A DNA stretch of 10,276 nucleotides from an uncultured archaeon (GTDB lineage: Archaea; Nanobdellota; Nanobdellia; Woesearchaeales; ARS49), in assembly GCA_902385765.1 (NCBI GenBank), contig CABMGU010000006.1, positions 1 through 10,276 of the forward strand, written 5' to 3'. The position numbers and the translations under genes are program-made. The notes under the pieces were generated by a model. That model ran no database searches. It was not told the DNA's origin and saw only the letters and a list, made by a program, of their open reading frames with translations. Below are positions 1 through 4,538 of this stretch, piece by piece. Position 1 is the first letter of the stretch, and the number at the start of each line of letters is the position of its first letter.

Positions 1-1
1 A

Positions 2-1270
2 CTAAGCGCCCACGACAAAACGCCAGGACTGATGTTTGCAAGAAACGGAAGCCCACTGGTGCTCGGCTTAGGCAAAAGCGAGCACTTCATCAGCTCAGAC
101 ATACCCAGCTTCCTGCAACACACACAGACAATAGTGCAATTAGAAGACGGCGACTATGGAAAAATAGACGACAAAATCAACATATACAACAAAGGGAAAC
201 AGGTAACAAGACAGCCAACAACAGCAATATGGGACATAGAAGTGGCAAAAAAAGGAGCATACCCGCACTTCATGATCAAAGAAATCAATGAGCAGCCTTT
301 AACGATAAGAAAAGCACTAAACCAGCCGGCTGAACTGATAAAACAAACAGCACTTCTACTCCAGAGCGCCTCAACCGTGTATCTGGTAGGCTGTGGCACG
401 AGCTACAATGCTTGTGCCACGGCAACCTACCAGTTCGCAAAATCAGGAAGACAGACAATTCCAGTGCTCGCTTCAGAATTCTCACAGCACGCCAATTTCA
501 TCGACAACAAAACAGCAGTCATAGCAGTATCACAAAGCGGAGAGACAGCAGACGTGCTGGACGCAGTCAAACAAGCAAAACAAAGAGGAGCAATAATCAT
601 TGCAATCGTCAATGTTCCAAGCTCCACGCTTGCAAGGACGGCAGATGTTGTAATACCAATGAACAGCGGGCCAGAACTATCTGTAATAAGCACAAAAACG
701 TGCACATCACAACTGGCAATACTCTATATGCTGGCATTTGCACTCAGGGCAAAAGGAATCGAAACAATAACGGAAGCAGCAGACGCATCACTGCACCTGC
801 TCAGACAACACCAGCAAACAATGCCAGAACTGGCAAAGAAGATTGTTAATGCGAAAAACATCTTTTGTATCGGAAGAAACGCGATGTCACAAACAGCGAG
901 AGAAGCAGCACTCAAGATAAAAGAAGTAAGCTACCGGCACGCAGAAGGAATGCCGGCAGGTGAGTTGAAGCACGGCAGCATTGCATTAATTGAAGAAGGA
1001 ATGCCGGTCATAGTGTTTGCAGACGAGGAAACAAGAGCACTAACCACATCAAACGCAATGGAAGTCAAAGCAAGAGGAGCATATGTAATAGGAGTGGACA
1101 GCAAACCAAATCCTGCATACGATTTCCACATACAAGTGCCTGATATCAATGGAGTAACGCCGTTGCTGGCAATAATACCGATACAACTGCTTTCTTACTA
1201 CCTGGCTGTGCAAAGAGGATGCGACCCAGACAAGCCAAGGAACCTGGCGAAATCAGTAACCGTAAGATAA
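2..1270 (+). CDS. glmS: Glutamine--fructose-6-phosphate aminotransferase (isomerizing), 5' end missing
   Basis: GlmS makes glucosamine-6-phosphate from fructose-6-phosphate and glutamine, the first step of UDP-GlcNAc synthesis, in the cytoplasm. The frame is open from base 2, before the first ATG at 32, and already reads like the end of the glutaminase (Ntn-hydrolase) domain (AHDKTPG, then NGSPLVLGLG and the EDGDYGKI segment). The catalytic N-terminal Cys therefore lies outside the window. Then come the linker motif YPHFMIKEINEQP and two SIS domains. The first has CGTSYNA and SQSGETADVLDAV; the second has EGMPAGELKHGSIALI, whose Glu and His match E. coli Glu488 and His504. The C-terminus NLAKSVTVR matches the conserved tail with the active-site Lys. 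About 422 residues are visible of roughly 600 usual for the family. There is no frameshift. It converges on the next gene with one base between stop codons. Confidence 0.97.
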   Translation, partial: LSAHDKTPGLMFARNGSPLVLGLGKSEHFISSDIPSFLQHTQTIVQLEDGDYGKIDDKINIYNKGKQVTRQPTTAIWDIEVAKKGAYPHFMIKEINEQPLTIRKALNQPAELIKQTALLLQSASTVYLVGCGTSYNACATATYQFAKSGRQTIPVLASEFSQHANFIDNKTAVIAVSQSGETADVLDAVKQAKQRGAIIIAIVNVPSSTLARTADVVIPMNSGPELSVISTKTCTSQLAILYMLAFALRAKGIETITEAADASLHLLRQHQQTMPELAKKIVNAKNIFCIGRNAMSQTAREAALKIKEVSYRHAEGMPAGELKHGSIALIEEGMPVIVFADEETRALTTSNAMEVKARGAYVIGVDSKPNPAYDFHIQVPDINGVTPLLAIIPIQLLSYYLAVQRGCDPDKPRNLAKSVTVR

Positions 1271-1271
1271 A

Positions 1272-2072
1272 CTATTTCTTTGGATGCTCCCTAATGTATG
1301 CTCTTACTAAGCTTTCAAAAAAGGTCACTGTCTGATTCCAGATTTTGAGCATCTCATCAGGCTTATGGAAAAGCCCATCGAGCTCGTTCGGATTATCAAA
1401 TAACCGCTTGACGTACTTTAACGTCTCCAAATCAAGATCAGGGTAAGCCTCAGCCAGATTTTCAAGCCCGCCAAACCTATTAGGAGGTACATAATGACTG
1501 TTCATATTGAAAACGTGCGTAGAAGCACGGCTTGCCATTCCTAAAGTTTTCATAAACCGCGAAACAAACAAAGCAGGATCAGTATTCCTGTCGTACGCAG
1601 AAAAAAGCAAGTATGCTCTTGATTTTCTCAGATTAAAACTAAGAGGGCCCTGCTCATACTTTGACGGAAATTCATATCCTATTTCCTCTCGAGCATCACG
1701 GCCAAGCAACACTTTTCCTTCCTCCTGAAAAGTCTTCTTAAAATGAGGATCATACGTGTTGAAACGGCCATCCCTCAATGTAGCAATATCACAGGGAGTT
1801 GCCTGAAAAGGGATGAAGTGCTTATTCAAAATAGAAGCCAAAATGTCAGAAATTTCTGCGTAAAACGCCTTATCAATAACAACATCTTCATGAAAAATCA
1901 GCAGGGCATCGATATCACTTCTTCCAGGAACAAAATCCCCGCGAACAAAAGAGCCGTAAGTCATAAAAGTCAATCTCGAACCAAAATCCGACAATCCTTT
2001 AACAAAAAGCTCGATAAACCTATTGTAGTCTTCTCTTTTCGGACGCGGCTGATTATAACCCAAAACCCCCAT
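1272..2072 (-). CDS. Nucleotidyltransferase domain protein (Pol beta-like, NTP_transf_2 type)
   Basis: This 266-residue protein has the nucleotidyltransferase signature at residues 40-55: G40-S41, then RGDF, then the metal-binding pair D53-I-D55 (GRSDID). An Asp near residue 95 (TPCDIATL) may be the third carboxylate. The C-terminal half (from about 140) looks all-helical, as in substrate-binding or HEPN-like tails of aminoglycoside-type nucleotidyltransferases. Members of the superfamily move NMP groups onto small molecules, RNA or proteins; the substrate cannot be read here. The ATG at 2072 is chosen because a TATA-like element (minus-strand TTTTTATG, 2097-2104) lies about 28 bases upstream. 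It is a single-gene unit facing glmS tail to tail. No HEPN partner gene is adjacent, so a toxin-antitoxin role is possible but unsupported. Confidence 0.85.
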   Translation of the reverse strand: MGVLGYNQPRPKREDYNRFIELFVKGLSDFGSRLTFMTYGSFVRGDFVPGRSDIDALLIFHEDVVIDKAFYAEISDILASILNKHFIPFQATPCDIATLRDGRFNTYDPHFKKTFQEEGKVLLGRDAREEIGYEFPSKYEQGPLSFNLRKSRAYLLFSAYDRNTDPALFVSRFMKTLGMASRASTHVFNMNSHYVPPNRFGGLENLAEAYPDLDLETLKYVKRLFDNPNELDGLFHKPDEMLKIWNQTVTFFESLVRAYIREHPKK

Positions 2073-2096
2073 ATTATCCGCGTCGATATGCGTGGC

Positions 2097-2106
2097 ATAA
2101 AAAGAT
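2097..2106 (-). promoter_or_regulatory. TATA box for the nucleotidyltransferase gene
   Basis: On the minus strand the run TCTTTTTATG is centred about 28-29 bases before the ATG at 2072. This is the position expected for TBP binding with transcription starting at or a few bases before the start codon. Spacing matches the other promoters in the window. Confidence 0.5.
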
Positions 2107-2122
2107 TTGGATAGTGAAAAAC

Positions 2123-2200
2123 ATATTTACGAACCAACCTGGAAACCTTTCAAAACAAATGAAATAAAACGGCAATTCTTACATACGCATCCGTAAATAT
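2123..2200. repeat. 9-bp inverted repeat upstream of two divergent promoters
   Basis: ATATTTACG at 2123-2131 is exactly complementary to CGTAAATAT at 2192-2200, separated by 60 bases of otherwise unremarkable AT-rich DNA. It lies between the minus-strand promoter near 2100 and the plus-strand promoter near 2225, so a regulator-binding role is conceivable. A chance occurrence in AT-rich DNA is also quite possible. Confidence 0.25.
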
Positions 2201-2221
2201 TCCGGTTTTCTCGACGATAAA

Positions 2222-2229
2222 TTTATTAA
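2222..2229 (+). promoter_or_regulatory. TATA box for the small ORF at 2252
   Basis: TTTATTAA at 2222-2229 is centred 26-27 bases before the ATG at 2252, the same geometry as at the well-supported genes here. This is the main evidence that the small ORF is expressed. Confidence 0.5.
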
Positions 2230-2251
2230 GAAGATTGACTTACTAGCACAT

Positions 2252-2374
2252 ATGACGAAAGAGCTGATAAGTGAGCAGGCGACATTAACAGAGAAGATGT
2301 ACCCTCCAATTTATTGGACTTGTTTCGGCATGATTCTAATGTGGTGCATTTTCAAATTAGCAGGAGTGATATGA
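2252..2374 (+). CDS. Possible 40-residue single-span membrane peptide
   Basis: I do not recognise this peptide. It has a charged N-terminus (MTKELISEQATLTEKM) followed by a hydrophobic, Trp- and Cys-containing segment at about residues 19-39 (starting PPIYWTCFGMILMW) that would form one transmembrane helix, probably with the N-terminus on the cytoplasmic side or anchored at the membrane face. Support for its being real is the TATA box at 2222-2229, 26-27 bases before the ATG, with no other gene placed to use it. It ends 44 bases before the antitoxin start, just upstream of that gene's own TATA box, so it may be co-transcribed with the toxin-antitoxin pair by read-through. No homology is claimed. 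It could instead be a non-coding leader. Confidence 0.45.
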   Translation: MTKELISEQATLTEKMYPPIYWTCFGMILMWCIFKLAGVI

Positions 2375-2388
2375 TTAAAATCAAAACC

Positions 2389-2396
2389 TTTATAAG
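2389..2396 (+). promoter_or_regulatory. TATA box of the toxin-antitoxin operon
   Basis: TTTATAAG at 2389-2396, preceded by an AAAACC BRE-like stretch, is the best TATA match in the window. Its centre lies 26-27 bases before the GTG at 2419, which therefore looks like a leaderless start. Its last two bases overlap the palindrome at 2395-2412. Confidence 0.7.
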
Positions 2397-2412
2397 TAAG
2401 AATATTCTTACT
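2395..2412. promoter_or_regulatory. 18-bp perfect palindrome, probable autoregulatory operator
   Basis: AGTAAGAATATTCTTACT is a perfect 18-bp inverted repeat without a spacer. It overlaps the end of the TATA box and covers the region up to about 6 bases before the GTG start of the antitoxin gene. Antitoxins of the MazE/AbrB fold bind as dimers to such palindromes in their own promoters. Here occupancy would block TBP/TFB or RNA polymerase. The palindrome is seen directly; its use as operator is inferred. Confidence 0.65.
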
Positions 2413-2418
2413 GAAGAG

Positions 2419-2673
2419 GTGATTGTCAAAACCGTGAAAGTGTCAGACAAAGGACAAATAGCAATACCGCTGGAAATCAGAGAAGAAACAGGCATTGGCA
2501 AAGGAGATGAGCTGATTCTTGTGCAGGAAGGGAAAAGGATACTCATAGAACCGGTGAAAAAAATAAGCAAACAAGTAAAAGACGATTTCTCAGACCTGCT
2601 GAAGCTGAGCGAAAAAAGCCTGAAAAAACTCTGGGATAACAAAGCGGACAAGGTTTGGGACAATTACAAATGA
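2419..2673 (+). CDS. MazE/AbrB/SpoVT-family antitoxin
   Basis: This 84-residue protein has the swapped-hairpin AbrB fold at about residues 1-45. Key elements are VKVSDKGQIAIP (residues 6-17), followed by the EIREETGIGKGDELIL segment. The remainder is a charged helical tail (SDLLKLSEKSLKKLWDN) of the kind that wraps around and inhibits a MazF dimer. The GTG at 2419 is preferred over the in-frame ATG at 2371 for three reasons: family members normally begin a few residues before the KVSDKGQ strand, the TATA box is 26-27 bases upstream of this GTG, and the longer version would place the promoter and palindrome inside the coding sequence. Its stop overlaps the toxin start (ATGA), so the two are translationally coupled. 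It neutralises the toxin and probably represses the operon. Confidence 0.88.
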   Translation: MIVKTVKVSDKGQIAIPLEIREETGIGKGDELILVQEGKRILIEPVKKISKQVKDDFSDLLKLSEKSLKKLWDNKADKVWDNYK

Positions 2674-3005
2674 ACGTAAAACAAAAAGACGTGGTTCTTC
2701 TGCCGGTCATTTTCAGTGACCAAACTGAAATCAAAGTGCGTCCTGCAGTAGTAATCTCAAACAATGAAATAAACGAAATGAGCGATGACGTGATGCTCGT
2801 GCCATTAACATCGGTTCTGAAAGAAATGCCTTACTCAATAATGCTCACAGACAAAAACCTAGCAGACGGAAGACTAGCAGCACCAAGTAGGGCAAGAGCT
2901 GACAAAATATTCACGGCAGACAAATCACTAATACAAAGAAAAATCGGAACAATACAGCAGGATATTTTATCGGTAATAAAACAAGAAATAATGAACGCGA
3001 TTTAG
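2670..3005 (+). CDS. MazF/PemK/CcdB-fold toxin, mRNA interferase
   Basis: This 111-residue protein matches PemK/MazF by pattern and length (family about 105-120). The N-terminal strand KQKDVVLLPVIF (residues 4-15) is followed by a short loop and KVRPAVVISNN, in which R24 sits where the family has its catalytic Arg. The VPLTS strand (residues 44-48) supplies the conserved Thr/Ser. Later, SRARADKIFTADKSLIQRKIG corresponds to the usual segment before the last helix. MazF enzymes are ribosome-independent, sequence-specific endoribonucleases that stop growth when the antitoxin is degraded. The ATG at 2670 overlaps the antitoxin stop; an in-frame ATG at 2655 would give five extra residues but a longer overlap. 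All key residues appear intact, so the toxin is probably active. Confidence 0.9.
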   Translation: MNVKQKDVVLLPVIFSDQTEIKVRPAVVISNNEINEMSDDVMLVPLTSVLKEMPYSIMLTDKNLADGRLAAPSRARADKIFTADKSLIQRKIGTIQQDILSVIKQEIMNAI

Positions 3006-3021
3006 TCCTGAATTTAACGGA

Positions 3022-3348
3022 TTACTGCGCAACAACCTTCTGCTTCACAAGCTCTTTCTGAATTAGCTGAGAGGAAACAAGAAAATCAATCTCGATAAGC
3101 TTCTTGACCAACGGGCTGTCAAGATTAAGCTTGTACAACTCTGCCCTGCCAATCTTTCTGGTCTTCTTCACAATGCCAACCCTGACAAGCTCAGGCCAAA
3201 ACTGGTGAAGAGTAGTCCAGCCAACCTCTGCACCTTTGGCAATATCAGTCAAGCTGTAATCAAACTCCTGATTATCAATAAGAAAATCAATAACCTTCAC
3301 TACAGGAGACTCGCCAAGGACTATTTTAATTGGGGTTTTTTCAGCCAT
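3022..3348 (-). CDS. Winged-helix DNA-binding transcription regulator
   Basis: This 108-residue protein reads as a single winged helix-turn-helix of the broad ArsR/MarR-like class. VVKVIDFLIDN is helix 1; YSLTDIAKGAEVGWTTLHQFWPELVRVGIV (residues about 31-60) gives helices 2 and 3 with the turn, and KTRKIGRAELYKLN forms the wing. The C-terminal helix (PLVKKLIEIDFLVSSQLIQ) probably mediates dimerisation. No ligand-sensing domain or cysteine cluster is seen. It is divergent from the NFACT-R gene, with only 45 bases between the start codons, so it may control that gene and itself. Its stop faces the toxin gene with a 16-base gap. ATG 3348 is the only Met in frame near the start. The exact family cannot be fixed by eye. 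Confidence 0.8.
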   Translation of the reverse strand: MAEKTPIKIVLGESPVVKVIDFLIDNQEFDYSLTDIAKGAEVGWTTLHQFWPELVRVGIVKKTRKIGRAELYKLNLDSPLVKKLIEIDFLVSSQLIQKELVKQKVVAQ

Positions 3349-3363
3349 GTTCTTACGGATAGC

Positions 3364-3372
3364 TATTTAAAT
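3364..3372 (+). promoter_or_regulatory. TATA box for the NFACT-R/CRM operon
   Basis: TATTTAAAT at 3364-3372 is centred 26 bases before the ATG at 3394. This supports that start over longer in-frame readings that would run through the divergent winged-helix gene. Confidence 0.65.
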
Positions 3373-3374
3373 GA

Positions 3375-3385
3375 CTTAAAAATAC
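3375..3385 (-). promoter_or_regulatory. TATA box candidate for the winged-helix gene
   Basis: On the minus strand GTATTTTTAAG is centred about 32 bases before the ATG at 3348, predicting a leader of about 5 bases. A second AT-rich box (3364-3372) is too close to that ATG and fits the opposite strand better. The two divergent promoters thus interleave within 45 bases. Confidence 0.4.
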
Positions 3386-3393
3386 TTTTGTTT

Positions 3394-4161
3394 ATGCAAC
3401 TCACCCTCAATCTAAAGCAAAAGCTCGAGCAAACAGCAAACGAGTACTTTGAAAAAGCCAAGAAAGCAAGAAAAAAAGCAGAAGCAGCGAGAGGCATAGT
3501 CCTGAAATTCAAAAAACAAGTCGATGAGCTGGAAAGAAAACAGCTTGCAGAAGAGAAAAAAGAGATAAAACAGAAAAGACCGCAGGAGTGGTATGAAAAA
3601 TTCAGGTGGTTCATAAGCTCTGAAGGCTTTTTGTGCGTGGGCGGAAGAGATGCAACATCAAACGAGGTTGTAATCAAGAAGCACACAGACAGACAAGACA
3701 TAGTATTCCACACAGAAGCGCCAGGAAGCCCATTCTTTGTAATAAAGACAGAAGGGAAAAAGCCAACAAATGTTACGCTACAAGAGGTTGCGGATGCAAC
3801 AGCAAGCTTCTCAAAAGCATGGAAAATAGGAGTAAGCACAACAGAAGCATATTCAATAATGCCTGAACAAGTAAGCAAACAAGCACCATCAGGAGAATAC
3901 ATGCCAAAAGGCGGATTCATGATATCAGGAAAAAGAACACACTACCAGGGAACCGTAAAAATAGCAGTAGGAAAACTAGCAGACGGAAAAGTAATGAGCG
4001 GACCGGAAAGCGCAGTAAAAACACACTGCAAAGACTACTCAATATTATTGCAGGGAAGGGATAAACCTTCAGACTGCGCAAAAAAAATAGCAAGAAAAAT
4101 AGGGGCGGATATCGACGAAGTATTACGATCTCTGCCAGGTGGAACATGCCAGGTAAAATAA
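3394..4161 (+). CDS. Stand-alone NFACT-R domain protein (C-terminal half of Rqc2/RqcH/Tae2 family)
   Basis: This 255-residue protein starts with a charged coiled coil (about residues 5-65, rich in KKARKKAEAAR and ELERK). The NFACT-R domain (DUF814) follows: EWYEKFRWFISSEGFLCVGGRDATSNE, then KHTDRQDIVFHTEAPGSPF, SKAWKIG, and PSGEYMPKGGFMISGKR. The C-terminal part (VMSGPESAVKTH, DIDEVLRSLPGGTCQV) matches the end of full-length archaeal NFACT proteins. Those are about 650-700 residues with an NFACT-N domain that is absent here. In Rqc2/RqcH, NFACT proteins bind stalled 50S/60S subunits and recruit tRNA for C-terminal tailing, and the R region contributes to RNA/ribosome binding. The promoter at 3364-3372 shows this is a genuine short gene and not a broken long one. 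The coding end overlaps the CRM gene by 16 bases. Confidence 0.9.
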   Translation: MQLTLNLKQKLEQTANEYFEKAKKARKKAEAARGIVLKFKKQVDELERKQLAEEKKEIKQKRPQEWYEKFRWFISSEGFLCVGGRDATSNEVVIKKHTDRQDIVFHTEAPGSPFFVIKTEGKKPTNVTLQEVADATASFSKAWKIGVSTTEAYSIMPEQVSKQAPSGEYMPKGGFMISGKRTHYQGTVKIAVGKLADGKVMSGPESAVKTHCKDYSILLQGRDKPSDCAKKIARKIGADIDEVLRSLPGGTCQVK

Positions 4162-4391
4162 ACCATCACGCGCTACAGCCAGCCGTAAGAATAGGAAAAG
4201 CAGGACTAACAGAAAACGTAGTCAAACAGATAATAACAATGATAAAAAAGAAAAGAGTAATCAAAGTGAAGTTTTTACCAAGCGCTATAAAAGATAACAA
4301 AAAAGAACTGGTCAAAGAACTTGCAGAAAGGACAAGAACCAGAATAGTTCACAAGGTGGGCTTTATCGTGGTGTTAGAAAGATTAAGATGA
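4146..4391 (+). CDS. CRM-domain (CRS1/YhbY-like) RNA-binding protein
   Basis: This 81-residue protein is essentially one CRM domain, as in bacterial YhbY and archaeal homologues (about 80-100 residues). It shows LQPAVRIGKAGLTENVVKQI with the GxxG RNA-contact loop (GKAG), the following helix and basic strand (KKKRVIKVKFLP), a second helix (KKELVKELAERT), and the closing RIVHKVGFIVVLERL strand typical of the family. YhbY associates with pre-50S particles and group II intron factors of plants use the same fold, so a role in large-subunit assembly or rRNA binding is likely. It overlaps the NFACT-R gene by 16 bases and has no promoter of its own, so the two are one operon and probably both act on the large ribosomal subunit. 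Confidence 0.9.
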   Translation: MPGKINHHALQPAVRIGKAGLTENVVKQIITMIKKKRVIKVKFLPSAIKDNKKELVKELAERTRTRIVHKVGFIVVLERLR

Positions 4392-4516
4392 TAGAATCGT
4401 TCTGGTCCTACGGGCTGCATTTCTTCTCCTCTGCACAGGCAAGAGGAGAAGAAATTCACCCAAGCAGGGCTTGGGCAGAGCGGTGCAGTATAGCTCGGTC
4501 AGAAAGACTTAAATAA
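4388..4516 (+). CDS. Doubtful 42-residue ORF overlapping a structured element
   Basis: An open frame starts with an ATG that overlaps the CRM gene's stop (ATGA) and ends inside the TATA box of the next gene. The peptide begins MIESFWSYGLHFF and is otherwise rich in Ser, Arg, Ala and Trp. I recognise no domain. Arguments for coding are the ATGA coupling and uninterrupted frame. Arguments against are codons unlike the neighbours (CGG twice, TCC, GGG, AGG), a low-complexity Ser/Arg/Ala composition typical of translated RNA genes, and near-complete coverage by strong inverted repeats. I think it more likely non-coding. Confidence 0.2.
   Translation: MIESFWSYGLHFFSSAQARGEEIHPSRAWAERCSIARSERLK
4400..4504. 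ncRNA. Candidate structured RNA with three-way junction
   Basis: About 105 bases can fold into nested helices. An outer stem pairs 4400-4405 with 4499-4504. An inner stem pairs 4411-4418 with 4485-4497, with a bulge. This encloses two perfect hairpins: 4419-4432 with 4442-4455 (14 bp, 9-base loop GCACAGGCA) and 4459-4465 with 4469-4475 (7 bp, loop AGG). By hand count 57 of 105 bases are G or C, against 17 of 60 at 4201-4260, and raised GC in an AT-rich archaeon often marks structured RNA. No tRNA, 5S, SRP, RNase P or box C/D signature fits. It lies right after the CRM gene and right before a TATA box. The plus strand is favoured by operon direction, but the minus strand folds equally well. 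It could be a 3'-UTR structure, a processing or termination signal, or an independent RNA. Confidence 0.5.
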
Positions 4517-4517
4517 A
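4508..4517 (+). promoter_or_regulatory. TATA box for the 523-residue protein gene
   Basis: CTTAAATAAA at 4508-4517 is centred 26-27 bases before the ATG at 4539. It begins only 4 bases after the structured element, so the element is probably upstream of this transcript and not in its leader. Confidence 0.65.
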
Positions 4518-4538
4518 CACTTTTCATAACAATACAAG

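Noticed and set aside
2371..2673. Longer antitoxin starting at ATG 2371, or an even longer frame from 2314
   Set aside because: These would place the best TATA box and an 18-bp palindrome within the coding region and add residues not seen at the N-terminus of AbrB-fold proteins.
3205..3393. N-terminal extension of the NFACT-R frame
   Set aside because: It is the antisense of the winged-helix gene and its promoter region; the residues do not resemble NFACT-N. The TATA box fixes the start at 3394.
3363..3920. 185-codon minus-strand open frame
   Set aside because: Antisense to the NFACT-R gene, with Ser/Phe/Cys-rich low-quality sequence and no promoter.
4400..4504. Resemblance to a tRNA (GCAGTATAGCTCGGTCAG looks like a D-arm) or an intron-containing tRNA
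   Set aside because: No T-arm with a TTCRA-type loop, no seven-base acceptor pairing and no anticodon arm can be placed on either strand. The outer pairing is U-rich at its 5' end, unlike a tRNA.
4388..4504. Box C/D guide RNA starting at ATGATAG
   Set aside because: The C-box match is poor and no CTGA D box is in the right place. The strong internal stems are also unlike a C/D guide RNA.
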